From: Sindora glabra | Lineage: Eukaryota; Streptophyta; Magnoliopsida; Fabales; Fabaceae | Assembly (NCBI GenBank): GCA_020226215.1 | Contig: CM035233.1 | Location: forward strand, 27,035,150 to 27,099,149 | Direction of reading: 5' to 3' | DNA length: 64,000 nt | Part shown: positions 1 through 12,899 of the stretch, piece by piece | Layout of the letters: every line of letters begins with the position of its first letter | Numbering within the stretch: the first letter of the stretch is position 1 | Notes under the pieces: generated by a model | Databases searched by the model: none | What the model was told of the DNA's origin: nothing | What the model saw: the letters and a program-made list of their open reading frames with translations, nothing else | Made by a program: the position numbers and the translations under genes

Positions 1-104
1 CACCACGCAACTCTCGTACTCCAAACCCATCTATCCAATCTTCCTTTCTTCAATTTTTTGCCCAATCCGGAGGCTCTTTCTTTGTTTTTTCCTCAACAGC
101 TGTC
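1..104 (+). promoter_or_regulatory. 5' untranslated leader / proximal upstream region of the GASA gene
   Basis: This is the 104 bases before the start codon. It is pyrimidine-rich (CTCTTTC-type and T tracts near 45-95), as is common in plant 5' leaders. No TATA box is visible, so the promoter probably lies outside the window and the transcription start cannot be placed. Confidence 0.5.
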
Positions 105-1692
105 ATGGCTAAGTTTCTTGCCTCTCTGGTCTTGGCCCTTATTGCCATTTCCATCCTTCAAGCTTTGGTAAGCTGCACAAAACACCAAAAAAAAAAAAGA
201 AAGAAAAGAAAATCACGAACACACACACACACAATCTTTAAAAGACCTACATTGATGCCATTTTGCAAAATTTCACAATTTTTTGGTTCTTGGTTTTGCA
301 GGCCATGGCAGCTCATGGGCAAGGAGGCCACCACTATGACAACAAGGTGTGTAGATGAAGCAAACTTCCTCTAGATCTCTCTGTTTATGTTGCAAATCTT
401 CTTTTTGGTTTTTGAATTTCGTTCATTAATAGTGAGAACTTTGATTTAATGGGTATATTTTTCTTTTCCAGAACCGATATGGACCTGGCAGCCTCAAAAG
501 CTACCGTAAGTGAAATTTCCTTGGTTCTTCATAGTTTCTACCACTTTCTCTTTCTAAAAACTAAAAATCCAATATCTCTTACTTCGAAGAGAAAAGGGGA
601 AGAGTTTTTTACTCTCTTCTTGCCGCAAAAATAAAGAAAATGAAAATTTTCAAATTTTGGAAGAAAATATTAAATGAATCGATAGAAAAAGAAAAAGAAA
701 GTGTTGGATTACTGTTATTTTTCATATTAATATTTTAAAATGTTTTTTATTATTATTTTTTATTATTTTTTTAATTGTCTCACTGTCGCATCCAATCATA
801 AGGATAATGTTAGGGAACCCACTTATGCTTATAGATGTTAGATGCACTGTAGTGTCTCGCATGGAGAGAGATGTGAACTCTACCTGGAGTTCATGATCTT
901 CAGCGCACAGACGGAAAGGGCCTCAAACCAAGCCCCCCCCCCCCCCCCCCCCTCTTTCCTTTCTTTTTTTTGTATTGCAGGAATTAGGAATCACAACCTG
1001 TCAATTTCAGGAAATACAATCTTTTAAAATTTGAGGCACTCAATCATAATTATAGTATTAAAATACTTATTTATAAAATATAAAATATGATAGCAGGGGG
1101 ATTTTAATCTTAAGTGAGAAATAGAAATAATTTTTCAATTCCGAAAAAATCAAAATTTCACAATAAATAAAAATTTAGAAGCTAATTTTAATTCATATAA
1201 TTTTACTTATTTTAATAAGTGGAGTTTGAAGAAGTGGATCTGTGTGAAATTGACTAATTTTGAAAGGTCTCGTTGAGTGAGTGAAAATGAAAATGTACAA
1301 GGGAGATGGAGGGAATGTGAGGAATGTAATTGGCGCGGCTAGTTTTATAATGATTGTTATGTCTCCAGTCAAATTTACTCTTGACTGTGGTCAAAACTGC
1401 TTTCATAATAGCTTTGTCTTCTTGAATTTTGGGTCAACTTTCACGGCGACCGTGGTTGAATAATAATAACAATGGCCTTGGTTTGTCTCTTGGATGTATG
1501 AAATGACCAGAATGCCCAGCACAATGCACGAGGAGGTGTAGCAAGACCCAGTACCACAAGCCATGCATGTTCTTCTGTCAGAAGTGCTGCGCAAAGTGCC
1601 TGTGCGTGCCTCCGGGGTATTATGGGAACAAAGCTGTGTGCCCTTGCTACAACAACTGGAAGACCAAGGAAGGTGGCCCAAAGTGCCCTTAA
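105..1692 (+). CDS. GASA/snakin family cysteine-rich secreted peptide (4 exons)
   Basis: Spliced gene for a 107-residue peptide. Exons are 105-167, 302-346, 472-505 and 1511-1692, with the stop at 1690-1692. All three introns start with GT and end with AG. The last junction splits a glutamine codon (C | AA). Residues 1 to about 23 form a hydrophobic signal peptide (MAKFLASLVLALIAISILQ), followed by a short His/Gly-rich linker. The mature domain has twelve cysteines at residues 49, 53, 57, 66, 70, 73, 74, 77, 79, 91, 93 and 106. This is the GASA spacing Cx3Cx3Cx8Cx3Cx2CCx2CxCx11CxCx12C, with the family's CVPPG and terminal KCP. Known members are secreted, gibberellin-responsive or antimicrobial (snakin) peptides with six disulfides acting in the apoplast. 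Which subgroup or hormone response applies here is not visible. Frame and cysteines are intact, so it is probably functional. No gene number is assigned. Confidence 0.95.
933..952 (+). repeat. 20-base poly-C tract in GASA intron 3
   Basis: An uninterrupted run of 20 cytosines, followed by a T/C tract, lies inside the ~1-kb third intron of the GASA gene. It is unusual in such AT-rich DNA. The true length may be uncertain because of polymerase or sequencing slippage. Confidence 0.9.
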
Positions 1693-4529
1693 GATTTTGA
1701 CCTCAAAATCCTATGTCGCAATTTTCCTAGAATATTGTTCTAACTAAATAGGTCTGTGTTTTTGGATCATCGGAATGTGTTTTTAGTTTGTATCGAGTTT
1801 GAGGATGCCTTTACTGGGCCATTATCCAAGGCAAATTTAAGGGTCCTTTACTATGCCGCTCCTTAAGGATTTGCCTTTTAAAGAGAGTGGCTACTATTAT
1901 TATATGAACGATGTTCTATAGTATGAAGTTATAAAAAGCGTTGTCTTTGGCGGTCAATTTTCTTCTACTTCTTTTTTATCTCTTATTTTTTTATTAAACT
2001 ATATTTCAAATCCCTGTAATTTTTTAATTTTTTAATGAATTCTTATAATTTAAAATTTTCAAATTGAATTCTCGTTATCATTTAATTTTTAATTAAAGTT
2101 TTAATTATTAGTTTATAGTTAATTTTAAATGATGTGCTAGACGATTTAGTGACTAGGTTTAAAATATGTCAATTTAGAATTGTCATATAAGCATAATGAA
2201 AGCATAATAAATGATTTAGTGATTGGATTTAAAATATGTCAATTTGGAATTGTCATAAAGGCATAATAAATGTAATTTAAATTTTTATACTTTCACAAGT
2301 TTCTTAAATAGATTCTTATATTTTGTTAAAATTTTGAATTAAGTTCTTGTCAAATAGATGAAAGAAGAAAAAAAATAATAATTAATTTTAAATTTTAAAT
2401 TTAGTATTATTAATATTGAATTACTTTAAATATATATTAAATATTTAAAATAATTTAAATAATATTTTTAATGAATTATTAATAATTTAAAATTTGATTA
2501 AATAAAATTACTATACCATTTAATAAAATTAAAATTTAGGGTCTGTTATAAATTAAAATATGATAATTACTCATTAAGTAATTCGAATAAATAATATATT
2601 AAAATTTTTTATTTTTAAATAAAACTAAATAATTTATTTTTTAAATATAAATATATTATTCTTCAGTTATATCATCAGTTTTAACACTTAGCCTATTTAG
2701 TATTAATATGACAATTACCAATAAGTTTTAAAGAAAGAATTGGTTTTGCATCCTTAAGCATTTAATATAAGGTAAATATTTCACAATATCCTTTTCACTA
2801 CTTGTGCAAATTCTACACGTGCAAAAATATTTATCTCACTTTTTCAACATTTTATACTCAATGATCCAATAAAGTTTGAAAGACAGAAAAAATAGTTTTC
2901 TCTCGTCTTATTTAGATGAATATAAAGTAAAAAGAAAATAATTCTTTATTTGTTTAGGTAAAAGAATGAAAAAAAAATTAAGTTAAATGACAAATTTAAT
3001 TACATTTCAAATTAAATTCTAAATCAAAGAATTAAAGAAAAAGTTATAATAAATTAAATTTTCACTATTTTTTTACCCATATGTGCTAAGAAAGTATTTT
3101 GGTAGGTTCTATTCTTTTCCCCCCTTCTCTTCCATCTATTTTTTATCTTACAATCAAGTAAAAGAAAATTTTATTTTTTACTAATTTTTTAAATCATTCA
3201 TTTTCTACAAAAACAAACACAAATTTAGAGATTATTTCTTGCTATTTGTAATTATATGTTAAAAACACTTCTCAAATATTATGGAAATATAAGTGTTATC
3301 TTTTATGAAATTACCTTTAATTCATATTGACATATCTAGGTAGAGATTTTATAGTATATTTCTAATTAAAAATTACTAAAAAATGTAAGTATTCAGTTAA
3401 AAAAAATTGATGTGTTTAGATAAAAAAATTATAAAATTAGAAGAACTCGAAATGTAATTTAACCTTTCTTTCAAAAATAAAATTGGTATCATTATTATTT
3501 ATGAAAATAACTAATCTATACATATAAATAAAGTAAATAAATTTTAGCTATATTGATCTAAATATATGAATTACTAAAATTATTGATTGTATGATATTAT
3601 TTATAGGTAAAAAACTCTAGGCTCCTGCCTATATGTTTTATTGTTAGTAGCAATTAAGGATAGGAAAAAACGTATAACTAATAAAATGGGTTAGATTTGT
3701 TAGACATGCATAATAAATAAATAAATAAATTATTTAGCATAAAAATATATAATCTTATCAAATTAAATGATAAAAATAATTTTTTAATATTTTAGTTAAA
3801 TTATTTTACTATTTAGTATAAAAATAAATAAATTACTTAATTCCATTTAAAAGTTTTTGTACATTATTTATTCAAATTACTTAATGTATATTTAGCTTAC
3901 TTTAAATTATGATAAAATCTAAACTTTAATTTTATTAATTGGTGTATAATTTTTCATTAATTAGATTTTAAATTATTAGCAATTTATTAAAAATATTATT
4001 TAAATTATTTCATATGTATTTAGTGTATCTCCATATCAATGATATTAAATTAAAAATTTAAATTTAATTATTATACTTTATTATTTTTCTTTTTCTCTTT
4101 TTTTCACATTCATCAAGGGTCTGATTGAAAATTTTAAAGAAATATATGAATTTATTTAAAAAATTCATAAAACTATAAAGATCTAAATCGGATTTGTTAT
4201 CCTTATATGATAACTGAATTGATATATTTTAAGTCTAGTCAATAAATCATTCGTTGTATTATTTAAATTGATAATAGACTAATAGTAGGAATTCAATTAG
4301 AAATTAAATAAAAATATAAGTACTTAATTCGAAAATTTTAAATTATAGGGACTCATTTATAGAATAAAATTACAGAGGCTTAAAGTATAATTTCACCTTA
4401 TTTTTAATTATTGCACGAGCGATAAATCGATTAATATATATGTGCATACATATAATATAATATTTCAAGTCCAGGTTGGAATAATATATACATATGAATT
4501 TGAATTTAGAATAATGAAGGAAAAAGAGT
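1693..4529. other. AT-rich intergenic DNA, no gene seen
   Basis: The 3' UTR of the GASA gene should lie in the first ~250 bases, but no single poly(A) signal stands out. The rest is A/T-dominated sequence with stops in every frame. Apart from a 70-bp tandem duplication at 2143-2272, I see no coding or structural signal. Confidence 0.6.
2143..2272. repeat. 70-bp tandem duplication, two copies
   Basis: The unit starting GATTTAGTGACTAGG at 2143 recurs at 2213 as GATTTAGTGATTGG. The shared core (AAAATATGTCAATTT, then GAATTGTCATA) is nearly identical. The second copy is slightly shorter. Function unknown; probably replication slippage. Confidence 0.75.
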
Positions 4530-6540
4530 CCTATAGTAGCCACGTTCCACTGCATCATTAAATTTTTTGTACAACAAAAATTAATTTGTAGAGCCTTACT
4601 TAAAACCTGCTGAAAATGGCAAGCAAGAAGTTTTATAATTGGAAGAAAAAAATTGTTTATCTTATTGGACATTGGCGGAGTACAACGGAGACAAGAGGAG
4701 AAGAAGAAAGTAGGCATGTCGCATGACCTTCTTAATAGGGTACAAATAAAATTGGGCATAAAGCCCAAAGCACAACTACCCAAAAAAAGCCCAAAAGAGA
4801 AAGCCGAAGTGCAGTTGTGTTGTGGGCTGTGTTTTGAAATCTGATTCGATTCAATAGAATCAGCCGATCAAAATTGGACCGGTATATTTAATCAATTTGA
4901 ATGATTGTGTTATATTTTTATATATAATAAATTATATATTATATATATGTATATATAAATAAATTTATTTAATTTTTAAATATTTTTTTTTGTATTTTTA
5001 AGACATAGATAAATATTAATTTTATTACAATTATAAATAATATAGCAATAGGGGGAATAATTGATAGAAAAATTGATATGAAAAACCTCTAAAATAATTA
5101 AAACATAATATCTTATATTCAAATTGTAAGAATATTATTTGGAGAATTCATATTGTAGTCGATTTCAATATATTAGCAAAATACTAATTTTTGATATATA
5201 CTATAATATAAGATAAATATAATAGTAATTCATATCGTAACGATAAAGTTATAGTTCTAGAGTGTAAAAAAATAAATTAAATAAAATAGTTTGAAATGTA
5301 GTTGTGATATGAAATATTTTATAATTACTTATTAAAAGATTATTTTAAGTAATATTAACATTTATAAAATATTTCAAATAATATAATAGTCAATATAACT
5401 TAAGAAATTTTATTCACTTTGCCATTTGAATATATAATAATTTCTTAAATTTAGACAAAATCTTTTTTTTCATTAAGCTTTTGGATTGGACAAAAAGATA
5501 TATATATATATAACGAATTGGGTCACCAATTCAACTAGGTTTTTGCCCAATTTGACTGGGTCAACTTAGAACATCCAAAAAGAGCTATTAGATCTTTTTG
5601 CATTTTAAGTGTTTCTTTGTTAAGGCATCCATTAACATTAGTGACGAGTGCCTAATTCGGAAAATAATAGAGAAAAAATTTGAACCTTTATCTTCATGTT
5701 TATCAATTGATAAACATATCGACAAAATGCCATCCATCAACAAATAATATGTTTTATTAGGTTCTATTTCACATAAAAAATACTGTAGATGTTATATGTC
5801 TACCCCCTCAACGAAAGGAGGGGATCCAAATTCTACAAATTTTGGCTTACTTGGGATGAAGGGACTTAGTAGGTTGGTCTAGAATCTAATTATATCAATT
5901 TTAGTAATTCTCTTCAATTTCAGCAAGATAAAGTTTTAATTTTCGAAGATTCAATTTTTTTATTGAAACCATCATTTTAATAATTTTTTTAATTTAAAAT
6001 AATAATATGATGAGTTTAACTTCTTAAAAAATTTAGTATTTATATCACTAAATTATATTTTTTTAAATGTTAAAATAAATAAATTAAAATTAAAAATTCA
6101 AATCTCAATATATTAAAAAGTAATCCAACAGTAAAAATAATTAATTTCTTAAGAGGTTGAACTTTTCATAACATTATATTTTTACATATCTTTTAAATAT
6201 CCATTCTCAATTTTCAAATAGAATAATGGTATAACGAACTCTATCTTTTAAGCAATGTACTGTTGAATTACATTTAGTACATTGAGATTAATATTTTTTA
6301 ATTTTAATTTATATATTTTGATAGTAAAAAAAAGTAATTCAACCATAAAATATTTAACTTTTTAAGGGATCCTACCCTCTCTATCATAATTGTATATCAG
6401 ACTCTATCATAATTGTTTCTTTGGTTCAATAAGCAAGAGGGTCTTCCTTCCAAGCACTCGATGCATTCTCTTTGTTTGCAAGATTACCGGTCAATAGAAA
6501 AACCAAGTGAAGCATTCTTGAAAAAAGTAATCAAGTGGTT
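4530..6540 (+). repeat. Copy 1 of a degenerate ~2-kb direct duplication (partner 9380-10980)
   Basis: Several collinear blocks match the partner copy. One is the block around 4590-4640 (GTAGAGCCTTACTTAAAA, then GAAAATGG and TTTTATAATTG). Others are the block with GACCTTCTTAAT and ATAAAGCCCAAAGCACAA near 4726-4775, a block near 5955-5985 (CCATCATTTTAATAA), and one near 6470-6540 (GCATTCTCTT, TCAATAGAAA). The blocks are separated by indels and AT-rich filler. No long ORF is shared, so this is probably an old duplicated intergenic or transposon segment and not a gene. Confidence 0.55.
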
Positions 6541-6992
6541 GATTTATTAGTAACAAATGACAAGAACATGAGATGATGCCACGAAAAATATCTCACCCAC
6601 TTTATTTTTAGAAAATATAAATAATTTAAGTTTAAAATAGAGAAGAAGAGAAGTGATATATATATATATATATTTTAAAAATTAAAGTGACATAAGTGTA
6701 CCTTATGGGGGAGGCGTACAATTTACTGCTTTGCCTTTTTGAGCCAAGTGCGTTTATTGCCTATTGTCTATCATTGTCTTTTCGTCTCTGACTGCGTATA
6801 ATGAGTTTACCCGCAGATTTCTCGAATATACAGTTATAGGTAATTTGTCTCTAGCTGATAAGGATGGAGTAGAGCTCAAGAGTTTTTCTAACATTATCAA
6901 GATTAGCATAGAAATTTGTTTAAACTTGTTTAGCTAAGGCTTGAAATTTGACTTAGTTCGAATCAACAAATATTAGTAAATAGGGGTATTCT

Positions 6993-7136
6993 AAGGTGCC
7001 CCAGGGGTTTCTAAACTCTGGGTGGTGTGGCACAATCTCATCCATTGGATGAGATTACCTAAGTCTTTGGTAATCTCATCCAATGGATGAGATTGTGACA
7101 CATACCTAGGGTTTAAAAACTCCATAGAGTACTGTA
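6993..7136. mobile_element. Foldback, MITE-like inverted repeat
   Basis: About 145 bp that fold into one long hairpin. The left arm ends CAATCTCATCCATTGGATG then AGATTACC (to 7059). The right arm starts GGTAATCTCATCCAATGG (from 7069). The loop is only about nine bases. Homology between the arms continues outward, with mismatches, through GGGGTTTCTAAACTC on the left against the complement of GGGTTTAAAAACTCC on the right. Each arm also contains its own small palindrome (CTCATCCATTGGATGAG). Structure and size suggest a foldback MITE or an inverted duplication. No target duplication was clear. Confidence 0.6.
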
Positions 7137-7139
7137 GTC

Positions 7140-9379
7140 TTCCTCAAATAAATATTATAAAGTTTAACAAATTCAAATCTAATCTGGATTTCATAACGAA
7201 ATTCAATTTAAAAATAATAAGAATGTACTTTTAAAAATGTTTTTCCGAGTCAAGAAAAAAAAAAATTTCTCTTAACTATTTTAATTAAACAAGTTAACTT
7301 TTTAACTCGATTTTTATGTAAATAAAAATAGGACAATAATGGAACAATTTGCTCGGCTGAATTGTCAACTTAATAGCCGGAAACACGCGCTAATTGTCTA
7401 CAGCGATCACCTCGGTCAGTTACATGTTAACTGGATCTGCCTCCTACGGCTACGGGTTTTAAACTAATGTCCGCACAGACACAAGCTTTGTGATCCAAAA
7501 TTGGATGACGTGGTGCAATCCATACCTATCCATTTTTTTAAGGCAACAATTAAGTTTGGATTCGTTGAGTCTGTATGGGGATTTGAATCTTATTCTTTCT
7601 CTTTCAATATTATTTAAACAAATTAATACAAAATTTTACATAAATCTTCGTGTTAAAAAAAAAACTCACGACATACAAAAATTTTATATTTATTAGTCTC
7701 AACTATTACCACTTTGCAGGTGATGCCCCCGATCTAACTATGAGGCTAGTGGGATGCATCTCCCTCAAAATCCAACCAAATGAACCAAATTCATCTTCTC
7801 AATTACTTTCCGCACCCAAAATATCCTCCATCCAAAAAATATTCATTCAAAATTTGAATTAAACTTAAGTAATGATTATAATATATAATTATATTGATAT
7901 ATTATTAAATTTAATTTAATTTTATTTATTTTATATAAAATTATATAAATAAATAAAATTTTATATTTTAGATTAATGGTATAATATAGCAAAATCTATA
8001 TCTTAAACCTAACAAAGATGAAGAATAAAGGGCGCACCTCTAATTCTAAATACCTGTCCTTTGTTTCAGGTTTCGTTTTTTTTTTTTTTTTAAATGGATT
8101 TTCTTGCACAATTATGCATGATTTGGTTCGTACAAGAGCATTGAATGAGTAATCCAATTGGTCCTCATTGCTTGACAAAATTGTTGCTTCTTGTGTTTCT
8201 TGAGGGCTTTTGGTAAGAGCAACGGGCTGAAACCCACTTATCATTTTGGGTTTAACGGGTCTTTTATAGATTGATTTGATTCTCGGGTCTCATCTAAATA
8301 ATTAATAAATTAATTAATTGTAATAATAATATTTCTTTTAGTGTGGATTGTATTAGAAGTACTTAATAAAGTTATTTATTGAATTGGATGGATAAATTGA
8401 TTTGTTAATATAAATAAAATAAAATTTATATTTATATTGGATCAAATTATATTAATATAATTAAAATATTTAAAATATATACTAATAGAAAGATGATTAA
8501 GAAGAGTGGACTCTTTTTTCCCTCTAAATAATCCACATTTATATTTTCAAATTTTAAGAAAATGAAAAATAGTTCTATAATTCTAAATTCAATTATTTGA
8601 TGTAAAAAATTTTTAATAGCTTTTAAAAACTATTTGCTAACTTCTTTCTCTCTTTGCCATGTTTTTTTTTTGTCAATTTTTAAAGATATTTTTTTTACAC
8701 CATTCATAATCACTTGTTTGTCTCTCTCTCTCTCTCACGCGCGCGCGCACACACACATTCATATCATCCCATCTCAATTATCAATTTTCCATAAAACCAT
8801 TACAAGTTAAAAAAAAAGAAATAGTACATGAATTTTTAATCATTTTAATTAATAGTTAAAAAACAATTTAATCATTTTTCACATATAAAAAGCAAATTCT
8901 TTAAACATGCATGAGAGCATGTGCAAAGAGGCTAACAATAATATAAATACCATGAATTTAATTAATTATATTTCATGACTTTACACATTTATTTATTTAC
9001 TTATTTTTATTTATTTATTATTTAAAATAAAAACATAATTATCTAAAATTTAATTAATTATATTTTATAATATCATATATTTATCAATCTATTTAATTAA
9101 TTAATTATTATTTATTTATTTATATTGAATTAGCAAGTAAAGTTCAAATATTTATTTAGATTGTCATTTATTAGAGGGAGATAAAAAATTAACATGCTAT
9201 AATATATTTTCATTCCTTTCTTTTCTATTTGTCTGCTTTTTATAGTTTTTCATAACATGGATATAAATCATTCAACATACGGATATAATATCTTAGTTTG
9301 AACTTAGGACACTAAACACATGTAATAATTTAATTGAATTCAAGTCACTAAAAGAAAAAGTCCCAAAACAATATCAAGT
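7140..9379. other. AT-rich intergenic DNA, no gene seen
   Basis: Short ORFs occur here (for example 7490-7862 and 7996-8244) but have no recognisable domain and look like chance. Apart from the microsatellite at 8717-8757 there is only AT-rich low-complexity sequence. Confidence 0.55.
8717..8757. repeat. Compound microsatellite (TC)n(GC)n(AC)n
   Basis: A run of TC dinucleotides passes into CGCGCG and then CACACACA, about 40 bp in all. It is a typical compound dinucleotide microsatellite and likely to vary in length. Confidence 0.9.
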
Positions 9380-10980
9380 TGGCTTCATAATTAAATTTTT
9401 TTTTACGAAAATAACAAATTTGGTAGAGCCTTGCCTAAAATCTGAAAATGGTGAGTTAGAAATTTTATAATTGAAGCAAGGAAAGCTGTATATTTTATTT
9501 TGGATTGGCCAACGACGAGGTAGGGAAAAGTTTTTAATCTTATCCTCATATTAAACCTCAGTATTATTTTTTATTATATTTAAATAAATCAATAATTATG
9601 ATATTAAAATTGAATAATTCAAAAAATTAATAGAATATTTTTTTGGTTTATTAGAAAAATAATATTAAACCTTAAAATTTTTGTACTTTCTATTATATTT
9701 AAAGTTTAAAATCCAATTTTTATATATGTGCATGTAATAATTTAATTATTCTTACAATTGAAAAAAAATAATATTAAATAGTATTGAGAACTTTAAGACT
9801 ACAAAAACATTAGGAATTTTTTCCCTGAGAGACAAAAGGGAGGAGGTTTGTTGCGTGACCTTCTTAATTGAGCATAAAATAAATTGGGGGATAAAGCCCA
9901 AAGCACAAAGACGAGTTGTGCACTATGTTTGGCTGTTACCGTATTTGTGGGTCTGTAATCATCCCCCACAACAAAAGCAGTTGTTGCAGAATGATAAATT
10001 TGAGCTGGGGTCCTTGCTGACTTTTGTTTTTCCTTTCATTGGGTCAGGGGAGCGGGGTAGGGGTTGGGGGAGGGGAAAGGGGTTGGGCAACGTTCGAACC
10101 GCTGCCCTTTATACCACGCTGACTTGGAGGCACAAGATTGTGCCACTGGATCCAGGCCTCCGGTGGTGGGCTGAATTTAGTTCAATGAGGTGTGTTTTTG
10201 TTATTTCGGGGGTTTTTGATCATGTCTGCCCAGTGTTGGGTTTTGAGAAATTAAACCCTGATATGCATGTCTTACTGTAGTGGGTCTTGTTGTGTTTCTC
10301 TTGCTGGGCCTTGCGCCCTTGATTTATGTTGAGACTAAAAAGACAAAAAAACCGTATTTGGTTACGAAGGCGACATGCACAAGAGTTTTTATGGAATTTA
10401 CTATATAAAAAAAAAAAGGCGCACACACACACACACAAAAGTTTTTTTTTTTTTTTAAATTTCACCTATTATATGTTGCATTTGTATTTTGTCCTTATTT
10501 TTCTCTCTTTTTTGTCATTTCTGAAAAATAAAAATACACTCATTAATTTTAGATCCACCAATTCAATAATTTCTTTTTTGTATTTTTCTCCTTTTTAAAA
10601 TCACATCCTTTACTTAATAAGAAAAGGTGATCTCTATTATTGTTTGTTTATTTCTCCAGTTCGAAAGGAAGGCAACGAAAGAGAAAAAGAGAGGGATCAA
10701 GAAGAATGTTCCTCAAAAACGCATCCTCATTTTTTTTTTATTATTGAAATCCATCATTTTAATAAAGAAATATTTATATTTATCATTCTTAAAAATTTAC
10801 ATTTCAATTTAAAAAACAATTAAGAAAGCCATTTTAGATTCTCTCAGTTGTTTCTATGCTTCAACGATCAACAAACCATCCCTTCCATACAAATTGCATT
10901 CTCTTATTTTCAAAATTATCCATCAATAGAAAGTTTAAGTTTAGGATTCTCGAATGAAAAGTAACAAAGTCGCTAATTAA
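9380..10980 (+). repeat. Copy 2 of a degenerate direct duplication (partner 4530-6540)
   Basis: It matches copy 1 in the same order: GTAGAGCCTTGCCTAAAA near 9424, TTTTATAATTGAAG near 9463, GACCTTCTTAATTG near 9858, ATAAAGCCCAAAGCACAA near 9891, CCATCATTTTAATAA near 10750, and GCATTCTCTT and TCAATAGAAA near 10896-10930. It differs by a GC-rich segment around 10040-10175 that I do not see in copy 1, which suggests a later insertion. Confidence 0.55.
10040..10175 (-). mobile_element. Possible tRNA-derived SINE-like module
   Basis: A GC-rich island in AT-rich DNA. On the minus strand it carries TGGCACAATCTTG (A-box-like) and, about 40 bases downstream, GGTTCGAACG (close to the pol III B box GGTTCGAANCC). 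It also contains the nested palindromes GGCACAAGATTGTGCC and CTGGATCCAG between GGAGGC and GCCTCC (10126-10161). No clear tail or target duplication is seen, so this is tentative. The 141-residue ORF across it (9855-10280) has no recognisable domain. Confidence 0.3.
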
Positions 10981-12899
10981 TGGCAAGGATTCGATATTTA
11001 CCTTATACAAAATTTAAATCCTACAACAAAAGCTTTATTAGCTTGATTTAGATCATGAGCTACGTATATTTGGATTCATCTTTACTCTCGTTCTATAGAT
11101 CTATTTTAGATCTACAAATTAATTTCAAATCTCTAAATCACAATCAAGTATTTTTTTTTTTGGTGGTTGTAGAGTAGTTATTAAAGTCCTCCACAAGAAT
11201 TACATGATCCAAATTTTAGGGTTCTAAATCTCAAGGTTCTTAGATAGTCTCCCTAAGAAAATAATCATGATAAGAGCCATCCATTATTTTTCTCTGGTCA
11301 AATGGTATGGTTAAGAGCATAGTAATTCTCCATCCTTATATCTAGTATGTTTTTGGCTCTCCTTAAAAAGTGAAAATTGGGAGATAATCAACTTATATTA
11401 TTTTATAGAAAATAATTATCCTTAAAAAGAAATGAAGATAATGTGCTCATTAAAAAAAAAAATAACCACCACCATAAATTTACTCAAGATTTAACTTTCA
11501 TATTTATCTTATTAATTAACGAAACAAATTAAATAATTAATGATAATTGGGTTACAAATAATCTTAAATAGAATGTTTATGTGAATGTATCACAGGTCAT
11601 ACAATATCTCTCTCTTTTACATGTTGGCATGTGTGCTCTTTGAAAAAATGTTTAGTTAATCTTTTCAATCATATAAAAAATGGAATGTGCAACCATATGA
11701 GAAAGATACTGGTGAGTAAATAGCATACTAAATTACTATTTAACTAGCATGGTATTACCTAAATCTTGTTATATCCTAAATCATCTATTTACACAAGATT
11801 TTTGCATCTATGATCCTTTTTATATATAGAACCATGCAAGTACCAATTTATGTCTTTTGTGCTCATGGTTATGTCAACTATACAAGTTTATATAACTACC
11901 TGAGCAATAAGACAAAAGCCTATAAGTGTAAGACTAAATGATTTTTTCTAAGATGCTTATATCAATCCATTAAGTTTAGATTGTTTTCCTAAACAAGTTT
12001 TACTAGACCGCATGATTAATGGCCCTTAAGGAAAAAAATTTAAAGTCATAACACTTAACCTTAGATTCATGAAATAGGTCTAAATCTTAAAAGGTATCAA
12101 TATAGGACACCTATTAAGTCTTATAGGGCTCACATATGGTATGGAATATATGTTACGGTGGAACTCTCACTTAAGGCTTATCATGCTCGAGTAATACACT
12201 ATATATAACTCAACTAGTCATCACAAAGTGACTAACTTGAAATGCGAAGTTTTAAATTTGGTTGGATAGAAGTATGAACATTTTTTATGCTTGACTCCTT
12301 GAAGATTTTCATTCTAGTGCACAACTAAAGTGACATGCTTTTACAATGAATCCTTGCTTACCACTTAAGCAATAGAAGTACTTAGTGATTAATTTAGTCT
12401 TACCCTACTTGTTACTTAAGCATTAGGGTGATTTTTAGTGTGAGAGGGACAATCTAAGCCTAATGACAAAATATATATGCACCTAATTAACCTTTGATAT
12501 AAGTTAACTTATGACAAGGAAATAATTTTATTTTTTTTAAAAAAAGTACAACATAATAGTAAAATATTCATAGAATTTGATCCCCTAACATGCTTACTAA
12601 AAACACTTACACTGGGTTTGGTTATAGGTATTAGCAAACATATTACTAATGATGACATATTTTAAGAAAACCAATCCTTATGCAATGAAATTCCTTGTAA
12701 ATTGTTGAAGATTGAGGGACATACTCTTAGTTCTTATTACAATATGAAATGACTTATCCTCCTAGCATAAACCAATCCTTATTCCATTTGTATTATTTCT
12801 TCTTTTATCTTATAAAGCTGATCCAAGCTTAGGCAAAGGCTCTTAGTCATTAGAGTATCCACAAATTTGAAGTCAACACATGTGAAAACTATCCTACAA
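10981..12899. other. AT-rich intergenic DNA or decayed transposon, no gene seen
   Basis: No recognisable coding segment on either strand. The part nearest 12,900 may be further decayed copia sequence adjoining the RT remnant, but I could not align it with confidence. Confidence 0.4.

Noticed and set aside
1403..1681. 92-residue Cys-rich minus-strand ORF
   Set aside because: Antisense shadow of the GASA fourth exon.
4370..4783. 137-residue minus-strand ORF as a gene
   Set aside because: Low-complexity, AT-driven composition, no domain, and no counterpart in the paralogous copy at 9.4 kb.
9855..10280. 141-residue ORF as a host gene
   Set aside because: No domain; it spans a duplicated intergenic block and a GC-rich SINE-like insertion.
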